Origin: DSYF01 sp041181065
GTDB taxonomy: Bacteria > Verrucomicrobiota > Verrucomicrobiia > Limisphaerales > DSYF01
DNA length: 7,276 nt
Assembly (NCBI GenBank): GCA_041181065.1
Contig: JBEGQI010000087.1
Coordinates: 1-7,276 of the forward strand
Direction: 5' to 3'
The stretch's first letter is position 1. The number at the start of each line of letters is the position of its first letter. Shown here one piece after another: positions 5,764 through 7,276 of the stretch. A model generated the notes under the pieces. It ran no database searches and was not told the origin of the DNA. It was given only the letters and a program-made list of their open reading frames with translations. The translations under genes and the position numbers were made by a program.

Positions 5764-6087
5764 TTACTTACGAGGCTTCGGTCGGTCGAACCAGAAATCA
5801 AATCCATCCTCTCGCTTTCCGAACGCATCGTAGATAATGCGCTGACTATCAATACCGGGCCTCTCAAAGGTCAGTCGAAACTTTTTGGGATAGGCGGAGA
5901 TTCGGCTCTCGAAAGTTGCCCGCTCCACCTTGGAGACACGAGCGTCAGCGAAATCTTGCCGGAACGCTGTCTTCACCGCACGTGGAAGGTCGTCATACGG
6001 AATATCGGCGATCGTCCAATTGGGATACGGCTCGACACAACCAGAAATGAGCAACGTCGTAACGGCGATAATGAGCAAACAACGCAT
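5764..6087 (-). CDS. Small putative lipoprotein, PepSY/DUF2874-like
   Basis: A 107-residue protein if started at ATG 6087, beginning MRCLLIIAVTTLLISGCVEP. This is a textbook lipoprotein signal with lipobox ISGC and Cys17. The mature part, about 90 residues, contains LPRAVKTAFRQDFADARVSKVER followed by alternating strand-like residues. That pattern (a helix with LPxAVKxAF, then A-x-V-x-K-V-E) resembles the PepSY-like/DUF2874 periplasmic fold. The match is from memory and is tentative. The frame is open upstream to an ATG at 6258, but those 57 codons have no signal-peptide character and would bury the signal inside the protein. I therefore reject the longer start. It sits between the intact moxR and the moxR 3' copy, so it is probably inserted cargo. 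It is A/T-richer than its neighbours. Confidence 0.72.
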   Translation of the reverse strand: MRCLLIIAVTTLLISGCVEPYPNWTIADIPYDDLPRAVKTAFRQDFADARVSKVERATFESRISAYPKKFRLTFERPGIDSQRIIYDAFGKREDGFDFWFDRPKPRK

Positions 6088-6279
6088 GTGTGCGTGAAGC
6101 GCGCAACGGACCAGCTCAGTGACGCTGGCCATGAGGTGTGCCGATTGCAACCGCGACAGCCCGCCTCCGTTAGCGCTCTTGTTAGGAAGCAGGCGGCAAT
6201 TCACCGCCATAAACTGAACGAAATCGTTCAGGAATGCGGACGCGAATCTCAGGTTCATAGTTCGCAGTTGGAGTTATTA
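6088..6279 (-). other. Leader between moxR and the small lipoprotein gene, with inverted repeats
   Basis: About 190 bp without a convincing gene. It contains three inverted repeats. The first is CTGAACGA-AA-TCGTTCAG at 6214-6231 (perfect). The second is GGCGG/CCGCC at 6192-6196 and 6204-6208. The third is a wider pair, GCGCAACGGA at 6101-6110 against TCCGTTAGCGC at 6166-6176, with an inner CCAGC/GCTGG hairpin (6111-6128). A promoter for the small lipoprotein gene could lie here, but I see no clear -35/-10 pair. The in-frame ATG at 6258 has no ribosome-binding site. Confidence 0.5.
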
Positions 6280-7260
<981 letters not shown>

Positions 7261-7276
7261 GGGTGGTCAATGTAGG

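Noticed and set aside
6088..6258. Longer version of the small lipoprotein starting at ATG 6258
   Set aside because: The added 57 residues lack a signal or family-like sequence, there is no ribosome-binding site, and they would place a perfect lipoprotein signal peptide inside the protein.

Overview
The window holds one operon read entirely on the minus strand: a MoxR / DUF58 / von Willebrand A (Bat-type) envelope operon. Foreign-looking cargo has accumulated between its first two core genes. The gene order, the compact overlaps and especially the palindromic repeats built on a 9-bp CGCGAAATA-like unit resemble what I know from Verrucomicrobiota (the Pedosphaera/Limisphaerales side of the PVC group). 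This placement is inference from style; no marker gene is present.

Layout in transcription order (right to left): moxR AAA+ ATPase (7260-6280); a short lipoprotein gene with a DUF2874/PepSY-like look (6087-5764) preceded by about 190 bp of leader; a 98-bp second copy of the moxR 3' end (5675-5578); a lipoprotein gene of unknown family (5581-5042); an 81-bp second copy of the DUF58 gene's 5' end (5033-4953); a long palindromic repeat (4926-4847); a GxxExxY / PD-(D/E)XK-like gene (4828-4412); a second palindromic repeat (4412-4331); the intact DUF58 gene (4315-3389); a one-TM DUF4381-type protein (3386-2781); a BatA-like VWA protein (2770-1748); a BatB/BatC-like VWA-TPR protein (1751-51); and the first 26 codons of a further exported protein (79 to the left edge), probably BatD-like by position.

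The core genes form a known type of module. MoxR is a chaperone-like AAA+ ATPase. DUF58 is a partner with a VWA-like fold. The membrane-anchored VWA proteins present metal-dependent adhesion (MIDAS) sites outside the cytoplasm. The 3' half is packed with 2-10 nt gaps and 4-29 nt overlaps, so co-expression is likely.

The most unusual part is 4331-6377. Each intact core gene end bordering the cargo (moxR 3' end, DUF58 5' end) has a diverged second copy facing inward toward the 5042-5581 lipoprotein gene. The differences are mostly synonymous, so both copies probably spent time in functional genes. This suggests insertion with end replacement, or recombination between diverged versions of the operon, more than simple recent duplication. 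The GxxExxY gene sits between two same-orientation palindromes that share an identical 26-nt arm, and looks like a small cassette. No transposase, integrase, tRNA, rRNA or CRISPR array is visible.
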